A stretch of DNA of 64,000 nucleotides. Source: an uncultured Acidobacteriia bacterium. GTDB lineage: Bacteria > Acidobacteriota > Terriglobia > Bryobacterales > Bryobacteraceae. The translations under genes and the position numbers were made by a program. Below, piece after piece: positions 37,575 to 46,527 of the stretch. A model generated the notes under the pieces. It was not told the origin of the DNA. It ran no database searches and saw only the letters and a program-made list of their open reading frames with translations. Location: positions 1 through 64,000 of the forward strand of contig CAIQWJ010000026.1 of NCBI GenBank assembly GCA_903875575.1, in the 5' to 3' direction. The first letter of the stretch is position 1. Every line of letters begins with the position of its first letter.

Positions 37575-38999
37575 ATGGCCAACACCACTCTATCGATTCT
37601 CATTCCCCTCTACAACGAGGAGGAGTTCATTGTGGAACTCCTCAGCCGCGTGGTGGCTGCGCCCCTGCCCGAGGGTCTGGACCGCGAGATCGTGATTGTG
37701 GACGATTCCTCGAAGGACGATTCGCCCGAACTGGCGGAGGCATTCATCGCGGCCCATCCCGAGGTGCGGATGCGGTTGCTGCGGCAGACGCCGAACCAGG
37801 GGAAGGGCGCGGCCATCCGCAGGGCGCTGGAAGCCTCCGTGGGAGAATTCGCGGTGGTGCAGGACGCGGATCTGGAATACAATCCGGCCGAAATCGGCAA
37901 GCTTATGGGGCCGCTGCTGCGGGGCGACGCAGATGCGGTCTTCGGTTCGCGCTTTTTGGTGGCACACGAAACGCGTGTGCTCTATTTTTGGCATTCCGTG
38001 GCGAATGGCTGGCTGACGCTGCTGGCGAATATTGCGTCGGATCTGAATCTGACCGATATGGAGACCTGCTATAAGGCGTTTCGGACGTCGCTGGTGAAGA
38101 CGATCCCCTTGACCAGCGAGCGCTTTGGGATGGAGCCGGAACTCACTATCAAGCTGGCGCGACGCAAGGCCAGAATCTATGAGACCGCGATCAGCTATCA
38201 TGGCCGGACTTACGAGGAAGGCAAGAAGATCGGGCTGAAAGACGCTTTTGAAGCGCTTTGGGTGATTCTGAAATCGACCTTCACCAGCCAGATCTATAAG
38301 GACGCCACACCGCACGTGCTGGAGACGCTGTCTGAAGCGCCACGCTTCAATCGCTGGACGGCGGAGACGATCGCGCCTTACGTGGGTCTGCGAGTCCTGG
38401 AAATCGGCGCGGGCATGGGGAATCTGACCAGGTTGCTATGTCGGCGGCGGAAACGCTACGTGGCGACGGACTCCGTGCCGTATTTCCTGGAGCACCTGGG
38501 GATGGCGTTCCGGCACCGGCCGCTGATCCAGGTGGCAAGTCTCGATTGCCAGCAGGCGGGGGATTTTCAGCCGTTTGCAGGATCCGTGGATACCGTAGTG
38601 TGTCTGAATAAGCTGGAGCATGTGGCCGACGATGCGGAAGTCCTGCGGGATATCAGAACACTGCTGGAGCCTGCGGGACGCCTGATCCTGCTGGTGCCCA
38701 ATGATCCGCGAGCCTTCGGGAGTCTGGATAACGCGCTGGGCCATTTGCGGCGCTACACGCGCGCGCAGGTGACCGGTCTGGTCACGGATGCTGGTTTCGA
38801 AGTGGAAAGAGTACTGGAGTACAACCGCATTTCCATGCCGGGCTGGCGGATCACGGGGAAGATACTGGGTGCGAAAACGGTTTCGGCGATCGGCTTGAAA
38901 TTGTTTGACCGGCTGGTCTGGCTCTGGCGGAAGATCGACGGTGCCCTGCCCTGGCAGCCCATGTCATTGATCGTGATCGCGAAGCGGCGGGACTCTTAA
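37575..38999 (+). CDS. GT2 glycosyltransferase fused to SAM methyltransferase
   Basis: A 474-residue fusion. Residues 1-240 are a dolichyl-phosphate-mannose-synthase-like GT2: LSILIPLYNEEEFIVELL, VDDSSKDDS (nucleotide site) and DADLEYNP (DxD metal site), GSRFLVAHETR. Residues about 260-474 are a class I methyltransferase with VLEIGAGMGNLT, LNKLEHVADDAEVLRDI and GRLILLVPNDPRAFGSLDNALGH. The second half probably modifies the same lipid-linked sugar or polyprenyl product. Such fusions occur in a few bacteria, but the reaction is unknown. The gene stands alone, divergent from the frameshifted surface gene at 101 bp. Confidence 0.88.
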   Translation: MANTTLSILIPLYNEEEFIVELLSRVVAAPLPEGLDREIVIVDDSSKDDSPELAEAFIAAHPEVRMRLLRQTPNQGKGAAIRRALEASVGEFAVVQDADLEYNPAEIGKLMGPLLRGDADAVFGSRFLVAHETRVLYFWHSVANGWLTLLANIASDLNLTDMETCYKAFRTSLVKTIPLTSERFGMEPELTIKLARRKARIYETAISYHGRTYEEGKKIGLKDAFEALWVILKSTFTSQIYKDATPHVLETLSEAPRFNRWTAETIAPYVGLRVLEIGAGMGNLTRLLCRRRKRYVATDSVPYFLEHLGMAFRHRPLIQVASLDCQQAGDFQPFAGSVDTVVCLNKLEHVADDAEVLRDIRTLLEPAGRLILLVPNDPRAFGSLDNALGHLRRYTRAQVTGLVTDAGFEVERVLEYNRISMPGWRITGKILGAKTVSAIGLKLFDRLVWLWRKIDGALPWQPMSLIVIAKRRDS

Positions 39000-39008
39000 G
39001 AACCGCTT

Positions 39009-39860
39009 TCAACGCGTGGTGCCGATCTTCTCCGCCATGCCGATATCGAATCTCTTAAAATCCAGATCCTGGATGTGGACGTTCATCCGAAGATTCTTCA
39101 CCACGATCCGCGCGGCCAGATGATCTTCGCTGGAAACCTGCATCCAGAGGCCTTCACCCAGCGGCGACTGGTCCACGATCATGCTGGTGCCTTTCTGGAC
39201 GCTGGCTAACAAGCCACCACCGATGCGGAAGTTGTCGTAGAAATGCACTTCGAGACGCGCCACCTGACGCTCGGCTTCATCAATCCAGACCGTCCCGGCG
39301 AGCTTCTTTGCCGCGCTTTGGTCCATGCCGCTGGCTTTCGCTTTGGGGTCGCCTTCGAAATCGAAGACCAGCGTTGCTCTGTCCCGGAGTACTTCCCGCC
39401 GCGGGTTGGAAGTCTTCGCGACGGCGAGGATCTGACTGATGATCCTGGCGCGACCGCCACCGCGACCCCGATCCGTGCCATGGGCGGCTTTCGTGTAGCC
39501 TTCGATCTCTTTGCGGACGCGTTCGAGTTCCTTCTCCTGATCGTGCGCGCTGAGTTCCACGCCGTCCTTTTTCAGAAGCCGGATGATGCGGTGTCCGTTC
39601 ACAAAGAAGATCTCAGATTCCTGGGTTTTCGTTTCGGTTACCTTACCGTTACTGTCCAGACTGTCGGTGCGAATGATTTCATGGAAAGTATAGTTTTCCC
39701 GAATAGCATCGGTCTTGTGCTGGTGCTCCTGTACCTCTTTCAGCAAGGCGGTGGCGTCGGGAAGCGGGGCCTGAGCCTGCGCGAGTGCTGCGGCACACAA
39801 TGCCAGCAGCGCCCCGGCGCGCGTGCCACGTTGATATAGACTCTTACGGTGGGGAATCAC
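39009..39860 (-). CDS. secreted protein, LolA/outer-membrane-sorting-like
   Basis: A 283-residue protein with an N-terminal export signal (GTRAGALLALCAAALAQAQA). The middle shows a Glu/Arg-rich stretch (DQEKELERVRKEIEGYTK), and the second half (TVWIDEAERQVARLEVHF, then WMQVSSEDHLAARIVVKN) has the beta-strand rhythm of lipoprotein-sorting LolA-like proteins. No clear family, so function is not assigned. The start is a GTG at 39860 with GGAAGG 6 nt upstream; this ribosome site lies inside the start of the divergent neighbour, whose ATG begins 3 nt later. Confidence 0.6.
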   Translation of the reverse strand: MIPHRKSLYQRGTRAGALLALCAAALAQAQAPLPDATALLKEVQEHQHKTDAIRENYTFHEIIRTDSLDSNGKVTETKTQESEIFFVNGHRIIRLLKKDGVELSAHDQEKELERVRKEIEGYTKAAHGTDRGRGGGRARIISQILAVAKTSNPRREVLRDRATLVFDFEGDPKAKASGMDQSAAKKLAGTVWIDEAERQVARLEVHFYDNFRIGGGLLASVQKGTSMIVDQSPLGEGLWMQVSSEDHLAARIVVKNLRMNVHIQDLDFKRFDIGMAEKIGTTR

Positions 39861-39862
39861 TT

Positions 39863-40765
39863 ATGCCTTCCAGCTTGACACAATTCACGCGCCGCGACCT
39901 GATGATGCTTGCCGCCGCCGCACCCTTTGCCTTCGCGAAAGCCAATGGCGGTCGAATCGCGTGCCAGACCTATGTCTTCGAGCAACAGTATGGGGAGAGG
40001 AAAGAGAAGACCATCGATCATGTGGAAGACATTCTGACGGATGTGGTGGCCGCCGGGTTCCACGCGGTGGAACTCACAACTACGTTTTTTCCACCAGAGA
40101 AGACGAATGATTCGCTGGCGCTGCTCGATAAGCACAAACTCGCGCTGCCTATCGCGTACATCGGTGGCCCGATGCATGACGACCGCTGGCACAAGACTCA
40201 CGAAAACGCGCTGGCTTATGCTGACCGCCTGAAGCCGCACAAGGGACTGGAAGCGATCAGTTTCAATTGCGATCCGAAGCCGAAGAGCGAGGCGAAGACG
40301 GAGGCCGAACTGGTGACGGAGGCGCTTGCGCTGGAGCAACTGGGCACAGACCTGAAGTCACGCGGACTGAAACTGCTGGTGCACGCGCACGCGCCGGAGA
40401 TGGCCGATCATGCCCGCGAGTGGCGATATTTCTTCCACCACACGACACCGGCGCATGTGGGAATCTGCCTGGACACGCACTGGGTTTTCCGGGGCGGCGA
40501 AAACGTGATGGACATTCTGAAAGAAGCGGGCACACGGATCGGCGATGTCCACCTGCGAAACTCCGCGGATAAGATCTGGCTGGAAGAACTCGCCGATGGG
40601 GATGTGGACTACAAGGCCGCAGCGGCGGAACTGAAGAAGCTTCATTACAAGGGCTGGCTGACGGTGGAACTGGCCTGGGACCCGACGACGAAGCGCACGC
40701 GCACGCTGGTGGAGAACCTGAAGCGCAGCCGGGAGTATGCGGAGAGAGTCTTCGCCGCCCTGTAA
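39863..40765 (+). CDS. Tat-exported sugar phosphate isomerase/epimerase-like TIM barrel
   Basis: A 300-residue protein of the xylose-isomerase-like TIM-barrel family, with a Tat-type leader (FTRRDLMMLAAAAPFAFA). Family marks: GFHAVELTT, GLEAISFNCD, LLVHAHAPEM, HVGICLDTHWVFRGG and GWLTVELAWDP. The family includes sugar and inositol epimerases/isomerases that need a divalent metal. The ATG at 39863 has GGGGA 7 nt upstream. It is divergent from, and separated by 2 nt from, the gene at 39009-39860. Its stop lies 1 bp from the stop of the next, convergent gene. Confidence 0.8.
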   Translation: MPSSLTQFTRRDLMMLAAAAPFAFAKANGGRIACQTYVFEQQYGERKEKTIDHVEDILTDVVAAGFHAVELTTTFFPPEKTNDSLALLDKHKLALPIAYIGGPMHDDRWHKTHENALAYADRLKPHKGLEAISFNCDPKPKSEAKTEAELVTEALALEQLGTDLKSRGLKLLVHAHAPEMADHAREWRYFFHHTTPAHVGICLDTHWVFRGGENVMDILKEAGTRIGDVHLRNSADKIWLEELADGDVDYKAAAAELKKLHYKGWLTVELAWDPTTKRTRTLVENLKRSREYAERVFAAL

Positions 40766-40766
40766 C

Positions 40767-41711
40767 TCAGAACCCGTATAACCGCGCCGGATTATCCACG
40801 AGTATTTTCCTGCGCACGGCCGCGTCCGGGGCCCAGACCGGGAGTTGATTCAGTAAACGTCCATCGTCGACCTGCAGCAGCGGCGTGACTGTGTTGACGG
40901 ATCCGGTGTTGTCCGTGTGCGGCCAATCGGTACCCCAAAGAACGCGGTCGGGGTTCGCGGCGATCAGTGCACGCGCGAGTGGCGCGGCATCGGCATAGTC
41001 CGGCCCCTGTATCGAGGCGCGGTACGCGCCGGAAATCTTGACGTAAGCCTTCCCTGCCCGAAGTAATTCGACGAGGCTGCTGAAACCGGACTGGTCGAAA
41101 CCCTGGGCCGTCTTCAGGCCGCCGAAATGATCGAAGACGACTGGAACGTCGGAGGCGAGCACCAGGTCTTTCATGCCGTTAAGTACAACGCTGTTGATAA
41201 ACATCTGGACGTGCCAACCGATGCTCTTCGCCTGCCCGAGAGCGGCCTGCAGTCGCACGCGGGCTGCCGCCGGATCGTTCTGCCCTGCCGTGGCCAGATT
41301 GAGCCGAAGCCCGCGGAATCCGGCATTTCTCAGGCGTATTAACTCCAATCGGGGTGCGTTCTCGTCGACCACGGCAATGCCGCGGGCGTCGGCACCGCGG
41401 GCTTTCATGCCGTAAAGGGCGCATGAATTGTCGGTGCCATAGACACTGGGCGTTACGATCACCACGCGTCGAATATGAAGTGCCCGATGCAGGCGCGCCA
41501 TCTCGGCAGGCAGCGCGCGCTCCGGCGTGTAGGTACGGCCGGAATAGAAAGGAAACGTGGCGGGATCGCCGAAGATGTGCGTGTGACAATCGCAGGCGTC
41601 CGGAGGCACAGTGAAGTTCACGGGCGTAGCCGGCTGCGAAGCGTGCGCCGATATCATGGCGGCGGCACCGGTACCCAGCAGAAATGTCCGGCGAGTCAGC
41701 GATGAGTTCAC
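40767..41711 (-). CDS. Tat-exported amidohydrolase (lactonase-like)
   Basis: A 314-residue Amidohydro_2 protein with a twin-arginine leader (LTRRTFLLGTGAAAMISAHA). The metal site begins DACDCHTHIFGDP; VVFDHFGGLK and VLWGTDWPHTD are also typical. Relatives act on muconolactone or sugar-acid lactones. The protein resembles the product at 13916-14860 in fold but is a distant paralogue. It ends 1 bp from the stop of the isomerase-like gene. Upstream lies a TIGR03435 gene on the same strand (17 bp). Confidence 0.83.
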   Translation of the reverse strand: MNSSLTRRTFLLGTGAAAMISAHASQPATPVNFTVPPDACDCHTHIFGDPATFPFYSGRTYTPERALPAEMARLHRALHIRRVVIVTPSVYGTDNSCALYGMKARGADARGIAVVDENAPRLELIRLRNAGFRGLRLNLATAGQNDPAAARVRLQAALGQAKSIGWHVQMFINSVVLNGMKDLVLASDVPVVFDHFGGLKTAQGFDQSGFSSLVELLRAGKAYVKISGAYRASIQGPDYADAAPLARALIAANPDRVLWGTDWPHTDNTGSVNTVTPLLQVDDGRLLNQLPVWAPDAAVRRKILVDNPARLYGF

Positions 41712-41728
41712 TGGTACAGCATACAGGA

Positions 41729-42454
41729 TTAATTCGCTGTGGGCGGCTCCACGTAGTCAATCACCAGCATCTCCACGGGCATCTTTCTGGCCTCCAGCCG
41801 CAGGCCCAGTTGCTCGGGCAGAGCGCTCAGCACCATGGACGCCACATCCGGTTCACGGCCCGGCGCGAGATCAGTTGGCAGGAACGACGTGAGATCGAGT
41901 TTGAAATCATACACTCCCTCCAGCCCCGTCATGTCCGTCACGGGCTTGCCCATGGGGCCGGATAGAAACTGCGCGAACATCGGCATGGGAATCCGCTGGG
42001 CAATCACCGTTTGCTTACCCATGAGGTTGCTCTTCCCTTCTCCGACGGACTTCTGAAACTTCGGCCCGCCCTTCGTGACCACCAGCGCGAATACGGTCTG
42101 ATCCCGCGTTTCGCGATGGATCGTCATGTGGAAGCGCTCCGTGAGCAGCATCTGGAGCATGGCCTTCACCTGGCCCTGATCCGTAAAGGGAGTGGCTGCT
42201 TTCGCCACGATGTCGAAGCGGTCGAGGCGAAGCGACTCGGGCCCAACGATTTGCCCGTCCTGCAGGTCATAGGCGAATTTGATGCAGATGGAGAGCGTCA
42301 CGTTGTTCATGGTCAGCGTGTCCGCGGTCATGCCGACCTGATTGCCACCGCCCGGCGCCTGGCTCGGCTTGATAGTTGCCACATCGAACGCGGCGGCCTG
42401 GCAAATGGCGGAGAACAGGAGGGTGGCACCGAAGAGCGCAGCACATGGCTTCAT
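41729..42454 (-). CDS. TIGR03435 family secreted protein
   Basis: A 241-residue third member of the TIGR03435 family in this window, with signal peptide MKPCAALFGATLLFSAICQA. It shows FDVATIKPS, the LLTERFHMTIHRETR block, VVTKGGPKFQK, DMTGLEGVYDFKLDL and the closing VIDYVEPPTAN. The ATG at 42454 is preferred over an upstream start. Unlike the tandem pair near 21 kb, it has no kinase gene beside it and is followed by an amidohydrolase gene on the same strand. Confidence 0.87.
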   Translation of the reverse strand: MKPCAALFGATLLFSAICQAAAFDVATIKPSQAPGGGNQVGMTADTLTMNNVTLSICIKFAYDLQDGQIVGPESLRLDRFDIVAKAATPFTDQGQVKAMLQMLLTERFHMTIHRETRDQTVFALVVTKGGPKFQKSVGEGKSNLMGKQTVIAQRIPMPMFAQFLSGPMGKPVTDMTGLEGVYDFKLDLTSFLPTDLAPGREPDVASMVLSALPEQLGLRLEARKMPVEMLVIDYVEPPTAN

Positions 42455-42525
42455 TACCGTGAATACGATACTTAAGCCGGCAAGGTTCGCACAAATCACG
42501 AACTGCGGTGCGGTAATGTACCCTT

Positions 42526-43341
42526 ATGTCCGAATACGCCATGGGCCGCACCCCCAGAGAATATGCACGCCTTACCCGTCAGGCCGCGTTGTTTGAACCA
42601 CTGACACGACGTCTGTATTCGGATGCCGGCATCGGCCCCGGGAAGCGTGTGGTCGAATTCGGCTGCGGCGCGGGCGATATCACTGCATTGCTTTCGGAAA
42701 TGGTGGGGCCGCAGGGTTCCGTAGTGGGCGTTGACTTGGATGGGGAGGTAATCGAGCACGCCCGCGAACGCATGGCTGCCGCCGGTCGCACCAATGTGGA
42801 ATTCCTCCGGGCTAATTTGTCTGACCTCTCCGGAGTCTTCCCGGCGAACTCGATTGACGCGATTGTTGGCCGCCTGGTTCTGATGTATATACCCGATCCC
42901 GCGGCGGCTCTGGCAGGTGTTGTGCCGAGCCTGCGCCCGGGTGGCGCGGTGGCGTTTCAGGAGCCGTGGTTCCAGATGCCGGGCGGCCCGGAAAGCCACA
43001 TCAAACGGGCGAGTACCTGCATCATTGAGACCTTACGCAAAACCGGCGCGCATATCGATCTGGGGCCGCGGCTGCATCGGATTTACATGAAGGCCGGGCT
43101 GCCGATGCCGAAAATGCGATGGGAGGCGATGATGGATGGCGGCCCCGATTCGCCGCTATATCAGTATGTGGCAGATACCGTGGAAAGTACATTGCCGAAG
43201 GCCATCGAACACGGGGTGGTGAAGGACGGCGATTTCGATCTGGCGACACTGGCCGGAAAGATCCGCGATGAGATGGAATTCGTCGGCTACGCGATGCCGA
43301 TCGCGCCGCTGGTAGCGGCGTGGTGCCGGCTTCCGGGGTAA
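42526..43341 (+). CDS. class I SAM-dependent methyltransferase
   Basis: A 271-residue methyltransferase. The SAM motif is VVEFGCGAGDITALLSEM, followed by VVGVDLDGEVIEHAR and VVPSLRPGGAVAFQEPW. Substrate unknown; the layout resembles UbiE/menaquinone-type small-molecule methyltransferases. The ATG at 42526 fits the fold start. It is followed after 5 bp by a short CopG-type antitoxin gene. The upstream TIGR03435 gene is divergent. Confidence 0.87.
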   Translation: MSEYAMGRTPREYARLTRQAALFEPLTRRLYSDAGIGPGKRVVEFGCGAGDITALLSEMVGPQGSVVGVDLDGEVIEHARERMAAAGRTNVEFLRANLSDLSGVFPANSIDAIVGRLVLMYIPDPAAALAGVVPSLRPGGAVAFQEPWFQMPGGPESHIKRASTCIIETLRKTGAHIDLGPRLHRIYMKAGLPMPKMRWEAMMDGGPDSPLYQYVADTVESTLPKAIEHGVVKDGDFDLATLAGKIRDEMEFVGYAMPIAPLVAAWCRLPG

Positions 43342-43346
43342 ACGGG

Positions 43347-43571
43347 ATGAACCTAATGAAGAAGGCTGAGCGGACAACGCCGAAATTTGACACCGAAGCC
43401 GAAGAGGCCGAGTGGTGGTACCGGAATCGCCACAAACACGGAAGGGAACTTCTGGCTGCCGTACGGAGCGGCGATGCTCAGGTGTTGACGAAGGCGAAAC
43501 TGCTGGCGCGGTTGACTTCGCCGAGCGAGGCTTCAGCACAAGCAGACCCACATCAGGTCCACTCTGAATGA
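43347..43571 (+). CDS. CopG/BrnA-like antitoxin
   Basis: A 74-residue protein. The stretch TPKFDTEAEEAEWWYRNR is the N-terminal hallmark of CopG-type antitoxins of type II systems (the BrnA group), which bind DNA with a ribbon-helix-helix and hold a toxin. The second half (LLAAVRSGDAQVLTKAKLLARL) is helical. No BrnT-like or RelE-like toxin follows; a 49-residue open frame at 43568 overlaps the stop by 4 bp but shows no toxin features. It may be a single antitoxin or the toxin has been lost. Confidence 0.6.
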   Translation: MNLMKKAERTTPKFDTEAEEAEWWYRNRHKHGRELLAAVRSGDAQVLTKAKLLARLTSPSEASAQADPHQVHSE

Positions 43572-43645
43572 AGGTCTGGATTCACACGGGAGGCATCCGG
43601 AGGAACTGGCCGAAGCACCTTGTTGCCTCCGGAGAAACTGTCATT

Positions 43646-44017
43646 TCATTGACCGCTGTCCCGCAGCATGACATCCAGGCGTGTATCCGATCCAGCATGA
43701 ATATCAACGCATCTTAGCTGGTTTTGCGCTAACCGCAATTGTTTTCCCGCTCGGGTGAGAGCCGTAAGGCAATAGCGGCCGGGTTCAAGCAGGGCGACAT
43801 AGTCCCCGTTGTCCCGAGAGAGTTGCAAGTGCCGGCGCCCACTCCCTGCACTGAAGATGAGTACAGTATTCGGCGCGTCAATCATATCCCCGTTGACTGC
43901 CGAACTCAGAAAACCGACAGAACCGTAGACCTGCCCAAATGCGAGGTGTTTGGTATTCGGTTGTGCCGCCCCATACCCGGCCAGCACAAAGATGAGGCAG
44001 AGCAGTCGTGACTTCAA
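43646..44017 (-). CDS. small secreted protein, carboxypeptidase-regulatory-like
   Basis: A 123-residue exported protein (MKSRLLCLIFVLAGYGAAQ) with beta-strand content typical of a carboxypeptidase regulatory-like or CarboxypepD_reg fold (GRYCLTALTRAGKQLRLAQNQLRCVDIHAG). A TTG start at 44017 is preferred: GGAGG lies 4 nt upstream and the signal peptide begins there; a GTG at 44038 would add seven residues. It lies 25 bp after the end of the double-hydrolase gene and is probably co-transcribed with it. Confidence 0.6.
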   Translation of the reverse strand: MKSRLLCLIFVLAGYGAAQPNTKHLAFGQVYGSVGFLSSAVNGDMIDAPNTVLIFSAGSGRRHLQLSRDNGDYVALLEPGRYCLTALTRAGKQLRLAQNQLRCVDIHAGSDTRLDVMLRDSGQ

Positions 44018-44042
44018 AGCACCCTCCAAAAGGCGCACGCGC

Positions 44043-46433
44043 CTACTTCAGCGACTTCGCCATCCACTGCACAATCCAGTCCTGTGTCGCCGCCGGCAGG
44101 CGCGTGAAGTCCCAGGGTTCATACAACCCGAGCTTCTCTTCTGCCCCGTGCAGCGCGTAGATTTTCTTCGCCTGTTCCACCGCCGAGCGAACATCCGCGG
44201 GGGTGCCGTCGCGGTCCAGTTGTGGCTCCACAATTAACGCCGGACGCGGCGCGATGGTCGCAATCAATTCGTTGTAGTCGTACGGCAACTGCTGCTCGTG
44301 ACCGATGAAGAAACCAAGCCGAGGCATCAGACCGCGCTCCACACTGTAACGCGCAATCCCGCCGGTGCCTTTCGCCGCCGTATCCGTGCGCATCGGGGTA
44401 AAGCCGGAGATAGAAACCACGCCATTCACGCGTGAATCCAGCGCCGCCGTGTAGAGGCCGACCGCACCACCCATGGAATACCCGAAGATCGAAATGTGCT
44501 GCGCGTCGACCATTGGATCTTTCTCCAGCACGTCAATCGCGGCACGCGCGTCTTCCACCATGCGCCCCATCTGCGACCAGTGCGGGTAGCGGTCATAGAA
44601 AGGACCAGTCTCCGCCATGCGACTGCCGAAACCGCTCTGGTCAAATGCCAGTACCGCGTATCCGGCCTGCGCCAGCGCGAGAATCGGATGCAGGTCCGCG
44701 CGATAGACCCACATGTAACCCAGCGGATAACTGTAGCCATGCAGCCAGATCACCGTGGGAAGCTTCTTGCCGGGAGGTGTATTGGCCGGATAGTAGAGAT
44801 CACCGCGCACGTTGTAGCCGAAGCTCACGCTGCGCGAAGTGGTTTGGCTCGCCTGCGGCTGCAACCAGCCGAACGACGTTCCGCCGCGCTGAATCACCCA
44901 CTGGACAAGATCAGGCACCAGTTGCCCGGGATTCGAATTCGTGACCGCGCCGCGTCCGGGGGCTGCGGGAGTTGCGGCCCGACCAGGCCCTCCTGATCCG
45001 CCACGCCCCGCTGCGAGCGGCGTGCCAGAAACTCCGCGTCCGCCCACTGCGAACCCGCCACGACCGGCAGGCGACATCATGGCCGGCTCATTGCCCAACA
45101 TCCAGGTGATCGATTTCCGAATGCCTTCCGCCTTCCCTGCCCAATCCGTCACCGACGCCATGGTAGAGAGAATCGCGTTCGCCGCCTGACGGGGATACTT
45201 CGTCAGATCCAGCGTCTCTTTACTGTTGACACGCCACTTATCGAGATCCCAGGGGAACAGCAAATGGTTATCCCAAACACGCGTGGAGCGCCCGAACTGA
45301 ATATCGAGCCAGTCGAGACAGGCTTCCTGATCGTTCGAACCGTGGAAACCCGGCACACGCAGCAGGCCCAGACGTTCCGGATGCCCCAGCAGCTTATAAA
45401 CCTTTAGCGCCGAATAATAAGCCTGCTCGTCTCCCCAGGTGTTGGAAACTTCGTCGTTGAGTCCGTATTCAATGAGCACGGAACGCGGCGCGATCCATGC
45501 GATCAGCAGATTGCCATCCACCGGCAGCCTGTCTTCACGTCCTGAGAAAAAACGCAGACGCGGGATGAACCAGGTGGGGAAAGATCGCGTGGTTGTCTCG
45601 ACGCTTTCTCCCGCATTGCGCTCGCCGGCCTGCCGCCACGGCACCACGCCGCCAACGCCAGTGCTCGCCGGGATCACGGCGGAGATGCGATCATCCAGTG
45701 CCGCGCCGAAGGCCGCCATCTTGCCATCGCGCGAATAACCGAAGAGCCCGATGTGTTTCATGTCGGTTTCCGGGAGGGTGGCCAGGTAGTCCACTACCAT
45801 GCCGGCGGCCCAGCCACGGCGCGGCAACAGCGCGAAATCGTAATCGGGATACAGCTGCGCGAGCGCGGCGGCGTCATCCATGAAGTCGCTGGCGGCGAAA
45901 CCGGCAGAGATGTAGCCGCGCCGCAGCAGCGACGGGCCCCAGCCGGCCAGACCCGGGGCCAACAGCGCGGGGAATGGTCCTTTGCCATCGGGGATCATGA
46001 CCTGGACCCTCATGGTGCCTTTGCCGCCGGGGCCGAATTCGAGCCGGACGTTGCGGATGAGATAACCCTTGCCGCGAGTCTCATCCAATAGAACAGCGCG
46101 GTCCAGTTTCGGCCGCTGCGGGAAAGTGCCGGTCTGGTATTTCTCAAACAATTTGCGGATCTCGGCGCGGCGCGAGGTCCATTCCTGCGGCGTCGTGACC
46201 GCCTTGCCATTTAGAAATTTCAGCGGATCCGGAAGGCCGTTGACTCGAGGCAGCGCATCGAAATCCGGCGGAAGTTCACCGGTCTTTTCCTGCCATTGTT
46301 TGAAAGACGGCACATCGGGAATAATCGCCTGGAGTTTGGTGAGGTATTCACGGCGTTCCGCCTCCGTCATGGCATGCAACTGTGGAAGAGCGGCTAAGAT
46401 GAAGGTGATGACAATGACGGTGCGGCGCAACAT
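44043..46433 (-). CDS. secreted tandem alpha/beta hydrolase (CE15-like plus second esterase domain)
   Basis: A 796-residue exported protein with two esterase modules. The ATG at 46433 starts the signal peptide MLRRTVIVITFILAALPQLHA; the upstream open frame runs antisense to the next gene. The first module (about 30-420) resembles glucuronoyl esterases of CE15: FGYSRDGKMAAF carries the G-x-S-R-x-G-K nucleophile motif, with WGDEQAYY and GFHGSNDQE near the acid and His. A long Gly/Arg/Ala-rich linker follows (about 470-510). The second module has the elbow FGYSMGGA and a late His region. The pairing suggests attack on ester-linked lignin-xylan or acylated sugars. Confidence 0.85.
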   Translation of the reverse strand: MLRRTVIVITFILAALPQLHAMTEAERREYLTKLQAIIPDVPSFKQWQEKTGELPPDFDALPRVNGLPDPLKFLNGKAVTTPQEWTSRRAEIRKLFEKYQTGTFPQRPKLDRAVLLDETRGKGYLIRNVRLEFGPGGKGTMRVQVMIPDGKGPFPALLAPGLAGWGPSLLRRGYISAGFAASDFMDDAAALAQLYPDYDFALLPRRGWAAGMVVDYLATLPETDMKHIGLFGYSRDGKMAAFGAALDDRISAVIPASTGVGGVVPWRQAGERNAGESVETTTRSFPTWFIPRLRFFSGREDRLPVDGNLLIAWIAPRSVLIEYGLNDEVSNTWGDEQAYYSALKVYKLLGHPERLGLLRVPGFHGSNDQEACLDWLDIQFGRSTRVWDNHLLFPWDLDKWRVNSKETLDLTKYPRQAANAILSTMASVTDWAGKAEGIRKSITWMLGNEPAMMSPAGRGGFAVGGRGVSGTPLAAGRGGSGGPGRAATPAAPGRGAVTNSNPGQLVPDLVQWVIQRGGTSFGWLQPQASQTTSRSVSFGYNVRGDLYYPANTPPGKKLPTVIWLHGYSYPLGYMWVYRADLHPILALAQAGYAVLAFDQSGFGSRMAETGPFYDRYPHWSQMGRMVEDARAAIDVLEKDPMVDAQHISIFGYSMGGAVGLYTAALDSRVNGVVSISGFTPMRTDTAAKGTGGIARYSVERGLMPRLGFFIGHEQQLPYDYNELIATIAPRPALIVEPQLDRDGTPADVRSAVEQAKKIYALHGAEEKLGLYEPWDFTRLPAATQDWIVQWMAKSLK

Positions 46434-46527
46434 AACAGACCTCGGAGATAGTGAATCGACTGGAATGATATCAAACCAGGCTCGAATACCTTCGGGTCTT
46501 CGGGCAACGAAAAGACAATGCCCTGTT

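Noticed and set aside
43568-43717. 49-codon open frame starting in the CopG-type antitoxin stop
   Set aside because: The ATGA overlap is suggestive, but no toxin motif is visible and it runs antisense into the next gene.
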